Shown piece by piece: positions 15,108 through 17,021 of a stretch of DNA of 17,021 bases (position 1 is the first letter of the stretch; each line of letters starts with the position of its first letter). This stretch comes from Pseudomonadota bacterium. GTDB lineage: Bacteria > Pseudomonadota > Alphaproteobacteria > Azospirillales > Azospirillaceae. Location of the stretch: contig JAEZHQ010000640.1 in NCBI GenBank assembly GCA_023416455.1, positions 1 to 17,021 of the forward strand, in the 5' to 3' direction. Below the pieces are notes generated by a model. That model did no database searches and was not told the DNA's origin. It saw only the letters and a program-made list of their open reading frames with translations. The translations under genes were made by a program, and so were the position numbers.

Positions 15108-15463
15108 GGCGCGTCGCTCCCGCCGGCGGAGCGGCGCAGCAGGGCGCTCATCACCCGGGCCGTCAGGGCGACGCCCAGCAGCGTGCTGGCGAGCAGGGCC
15201 GCGGTGATGGGCAGGGCCTCGCCGCCCAGCCGGTCGAGATGGGCCATCACGCCGACCCCGGCCGGCACGAACAGCAGCGACAGGTGGCGCAGAAGGCCGC
15301 CCGCGGTCTCCTGCATCGGCCGCGGGACGCCGCCGCGGACGAGGAGGCCGACGAACAGCAGGAGCATGCCGATCACCGGCCCGGGGACGGGCAGATGGAG
15401 CAGGCGCGCGATCAGCTCGCCCGCCAGTTGGCAGAGGAGGAGGATGGTCAGGGTGCCGAGCAT
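15104..15463 (-). CDS. lrgA: LrgA/CidA family holin-like membrane protein
   Basis: A 119-residue protein with four predicted hydrophobic helices and the family motifs LPVPGPVIGMLLLF and LSLLFVPAGVGVM, about the usual CidA/LrgA size. The frame is open to 15529, but the ATG at 15463 gives the standard N-terminus (MLGTLTILLLCQLAGE) and has GGAG 8 bases upstream. It overlaps lrgB by 4 bases and lies 69 bp after the alpha/beta hydrolase with no clear terminator between, so a three-gene transcript is possible. Confidence 0.93.
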   Translation of the reverse strand: MLGTLTILLLCQLAGELIARLLHLPVPGPVIGMLLLFVGLLVRGGVPRPMQETAGGLLRHLSLLFVPAGVGVMAHLDRLGGEALPITAALLASTLLGVALTARVMSALLRRSAGGSDAP

Positions 15464-15532
15464 GGGGAGGCTCCGTGGTCGCGATGGCCCAACCCTACCC
15501 CCGCACGGCCGGCCCCGGGGAGGGGACAAGGG

Positions 15533-16192
15533 TTACGGCGCCCGCAGGTTCGCCCTGATCCAGTCGCGCACCTCCCGGCACACCGCCTCGGCGGTCTCGT
15601 CCAGCCGGTGGCCGGCGCCGGGCATGAGGACGAGCTTGCGGGGCTCCCGCGCCATGCGGTGCACATGGATGGAGCACAGCGGGCTCAGCACCTCGTCGGC
15701 CTCGCCGTGGACCAGCAGGATGGGGCAGCCGAGATCGCGCACCGGCTCGGTCCCGAAGCCCTGCGTCGCCAGGGTCACGACGGTGCAGACCGCCCCGCGG
15801 TTGGAGGCCGCCGCCTGGACGGCCACGGCGCCGCCGAAGGAGTGGCCGGTCAGGGCCACATGGTGCACGCCCTGCCGCCCCAGGAAGGTGAGGCCGCTCA
15901 GCGTGTCCTGGACGGCCTCCTCCAGGCTGTGCGGGTTGCGGAAGCGGATGCGCAGCGAGGTGATTCCCGCCCCGGCCAGCTCCGCGCACAGGCGGGGGTA
16001 GAGCCCGCGGGCCGGGGAGTCGAACCCGCCGCCGGCCCCGCCGAGCCAGACGGCGCCCAGCCTGCCGCCCCCCGGCCCCGCGGGGCCGGCGGGGTAGTGG
16101 CGCGCCTCCACCGTGCCGCGGTCGGTCTCCATCCGGACGGGATGGTGGCCGTCCTCCGCCCGTCCGCCGATCTCCGCCGTCAGAAGCGGCAT
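15533..16192 (-). CDS. Alpha/beta hydrolase, dienelactone-hydrolase-like
   Basis: A 219-residue serine hydrolase. The nucleophile elbow is GHSFGG (S118), with D166 in LVHGEADEVLSP and H195 in MPGAGHRLD completing a probable catalytic triad; strand-helix alternation fits a compact alpha/beta fold. No signal peptide is seen, so it is probably cytoplasmic. The frame is open to 16438, but ATG 16192 has GGGGAG 8 bases upstream and the upstream part is low-complexity Arg/Gly/Pro. The substrate is unknown. It precedes lrgA on the same strand and diverges from the DUF3775 gene. Confidence 0.9.
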   Translation of the reverse strand: MPLLTAEIGGRAEDGHHPVRMETDRGTVEARHYPAGPAGPGGGRLGAVWLGGAGGGFDSPARGLYPRLCAELAGAGITSLRIRFRNPHSLEEAVQDTLSGLTFLGRQGVHHVALTGHSFGGAVAVQAAASNRGAVCTVVTLATQGFGTEPVRDLGCPILLVHGEADEVLSPLCSIHVHRMAREPRKLVLMPGAGHRLDETAEAVCREVRDWIRANLRAP

Positions 16193-16315
16193 GGTTCGTT
16201 CTCCCCGTCGGCTCCCTGCTCCCACAACACGGCGCCGGCGGCCGGTGTTTCCCGGGACGGAACCTCGCCGCCCGCGCCCGGTTGTCGGCCTGGAGCCGGG
16301 GGACCCGGAGCGAGG

Positions 16316-16343
16316 GCGGGCGGCACCGGGGGGCGCCGCCCGC
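16316..16343. repeat. Perfect GC-rich inverted repeat in the divergent intergenic region
   Basis: GCGGGCGGC and GCCGCCCGC form a perfect 9-bp stem with a 10-base loop between the hydrolase and DUF3775 starts. No T-run on either strand. It could be an operator or simply a GC-driven fold. Confidence 0.4.
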
Positions 16344-16471
16344 CGCACCAACGGACCAGCGCGGCCGCAGCGGCTGAACGGTCGCAGGCAACCCCGGGCG
16401 TGCGACGAAATGGCAACCCGGCTGTTGCCGTCGGGCAAAGCCGATCAACCATTCAAAGAAGTGCGACAGCC

Positions 16472-16900
16472 ATGCTCAAGCAGATCTCGGTCGATACCGT
16501 GAAACAGGCCGCCGACCTCGCGTCCGAGGCGATGGCCGACCGCCGGCGCTTCCTTGGGGGCATGCGCAACATCGACCTGGGGAACCAGGTTGCCGAGCGC
16601 GGATCGCGCAATCCGACCGACCTCGACGCGCTCAGCATCCTGTCGGACGGTGCCAGCGCCGCGCTCGACCAGCTCCGCCGGATGCTGGACGGCCTGTCGC
16701 CCGAACAGCGGGTGGAACTGCGCGCGATCATGATGGTCGGGCGCGGCGATTTCGCCGGCAACCAGTGGGACCGCGCGCTGGACCAGGCGGGCCGCCCGCC
16801 TCACGAGGCCCACTACGACGACATCGCCGAGCGCGTCGATCTGCACGACGACCTGATGAAGGGGCTTTACGAACTGAACCTGCTCGCGAAGGAGGACTGA
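16472..16900 (+). CDS. DUF3775 domain-containing protein
   Basis: A 142-residue protein whose C-terminal half matches what I recall of DUF3775: LDGLSPEQRVELRAIMMVGRGDF (72-94) followed by a W and then a stretch ending in LMKGLYELNLLA (128-139), equivalent to the family's EL-ALxWLGRGD and YLxxGLxxLG elements. N-terminal helices (1-45) and a flexible middle precede it. It is soluble, with no signal peptide. The frame is open far upstream, but ATG 16472 is the first start giving a non-low-complexity protein; its ribosome binding site is weak. The function of the family is unknown. A small membrane protein gene starts 2 bases after its stop. Confidence 0.82.
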   Translation: MLKQISVDTVKQAADLASEAMADRRRFLGGMRNIDLGNQVAERGSRNPTDLDALSILSDGASAALDQLRRMLDGLSPEQRVELRAIMMVGRGDFAGNQWDRALDQAGRPPHEAHYDDIAERVDLHDDLMKGLYELNLLAKED

Positions 16901-16902
16901 GG

Positions 16903-17021
16903 ATGCCGGACCCGGTGGCGGAGCGCTGGGCCGCCATCCTCGGCGGCACGGCGCTGGGCCTGGTGGCGGTGCGCCGCCGCAGCTGGCCGCTGGCGGCGCT
17001 GGGCGGCGGGCTGTTCCTGGC
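16903..17021 (+). CDS. Start of a small membrane protein, DUF2892/YgaP-like, truncated by window end
   Basis: An ATG at 16903, with GGAGGACTGAGG just before it, opens 39 codons reading MPDPVAERWAAILGGTALG, then LVAVRRRSWPLAALGGGLFL. The ERW-x-GG-ALG-RRRS-LA-GGG pattern resembles the YgaP-like (DUF2892) membrane segment found at the N-terminus of some SRPBCC/polyketide-cyclase proteins. Only two bases separate it from the DUF3775 stop, so they are co-translated or co-transcribed. The rest lies beyond the window, so the identification is tentative. Confidence 0.65.
   Translation, partial: MPDPVAERWAAILGGTALGLVAVRRRSWPLAALGGGLFL

Overview
The window is about 17 kb of very GC-rich chromosomal DNA (GC-biased third codon positions, estimated by eye). 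Gene content and order point to an alphaproteobacterium, probably Rhodospirillales and close to Azospirillum: a prs-rplY-pth-ychF block, an hldD-lgt-MidA-type methyltransferase-pgeF block, a long-form leuA and a DUF3775 protein. It reads as an ordinary core region. I see no phage, insertion sequence, CRISPR array, tRNA or rRNA.

Layout. Positions 1-2195 (minus): a LysR-type regulator followed by a major facilitator transporter that runs off the left edge. 2316-3612: a Nudix hydrolase (plus) converging on, and overlapping the tail of, a stand-alone EAL phosphodiesterase (minus). 3845-7434 (minus): prs, rplY, pth and ychF, supplying PRPP, ribosomal protein L25, peptidyl-tRNA hydrolase and the YchF/OLA1 ATPase. 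They share a direction, but convincing intrinsic terminators follow prs and rplY, so they are not one simple operon. 7613-8029 (minus): a single-domain bacteriohemerythrin. 8225-11956 (minus): a tight operon of hldD (LPS heptose precursor), lgt (lipoprotein lipidation), a MidA/NDUFAF7-like methyltransferase and pgeF. 12245-13942 (minus): leuA, with a 430-base upstream region. 14373-16192 (minus): an alpha/beta hydrolase, then overlapping lrgA and lrgB. 16472-17021 (plus): a DUF3775 protein and the start of a small membrane protein.

The most interesting non-coding signals are on the minus strand. (1) Upstream of leuA, a possible leaderless 18-codon leader peptide, with two CTT leucine codons, lies inside a nested RNA fold that overlaps its stop codon: a candidate leucine-responsive leader. 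(2) Between the rplY promoter and start codon there is a terminator-like hairpin with a T-run, and an inverted repeat sits in that promoter's spacer. (3) Four consecutive inverted repeats fill the 288-base gap between leuA and hldD and look like a mosaic intergenic palindromic element. All are predictions from sequence reading alone.

Many long antisense open frames (for example opposite leuA, ychF and the transporter) are GC-driven shadows and are omitted. Several real genes also sit in open frames extended far upstream of their true starts; starts here were chosen by family length, ribosome binding sites and neighbour overlaps.
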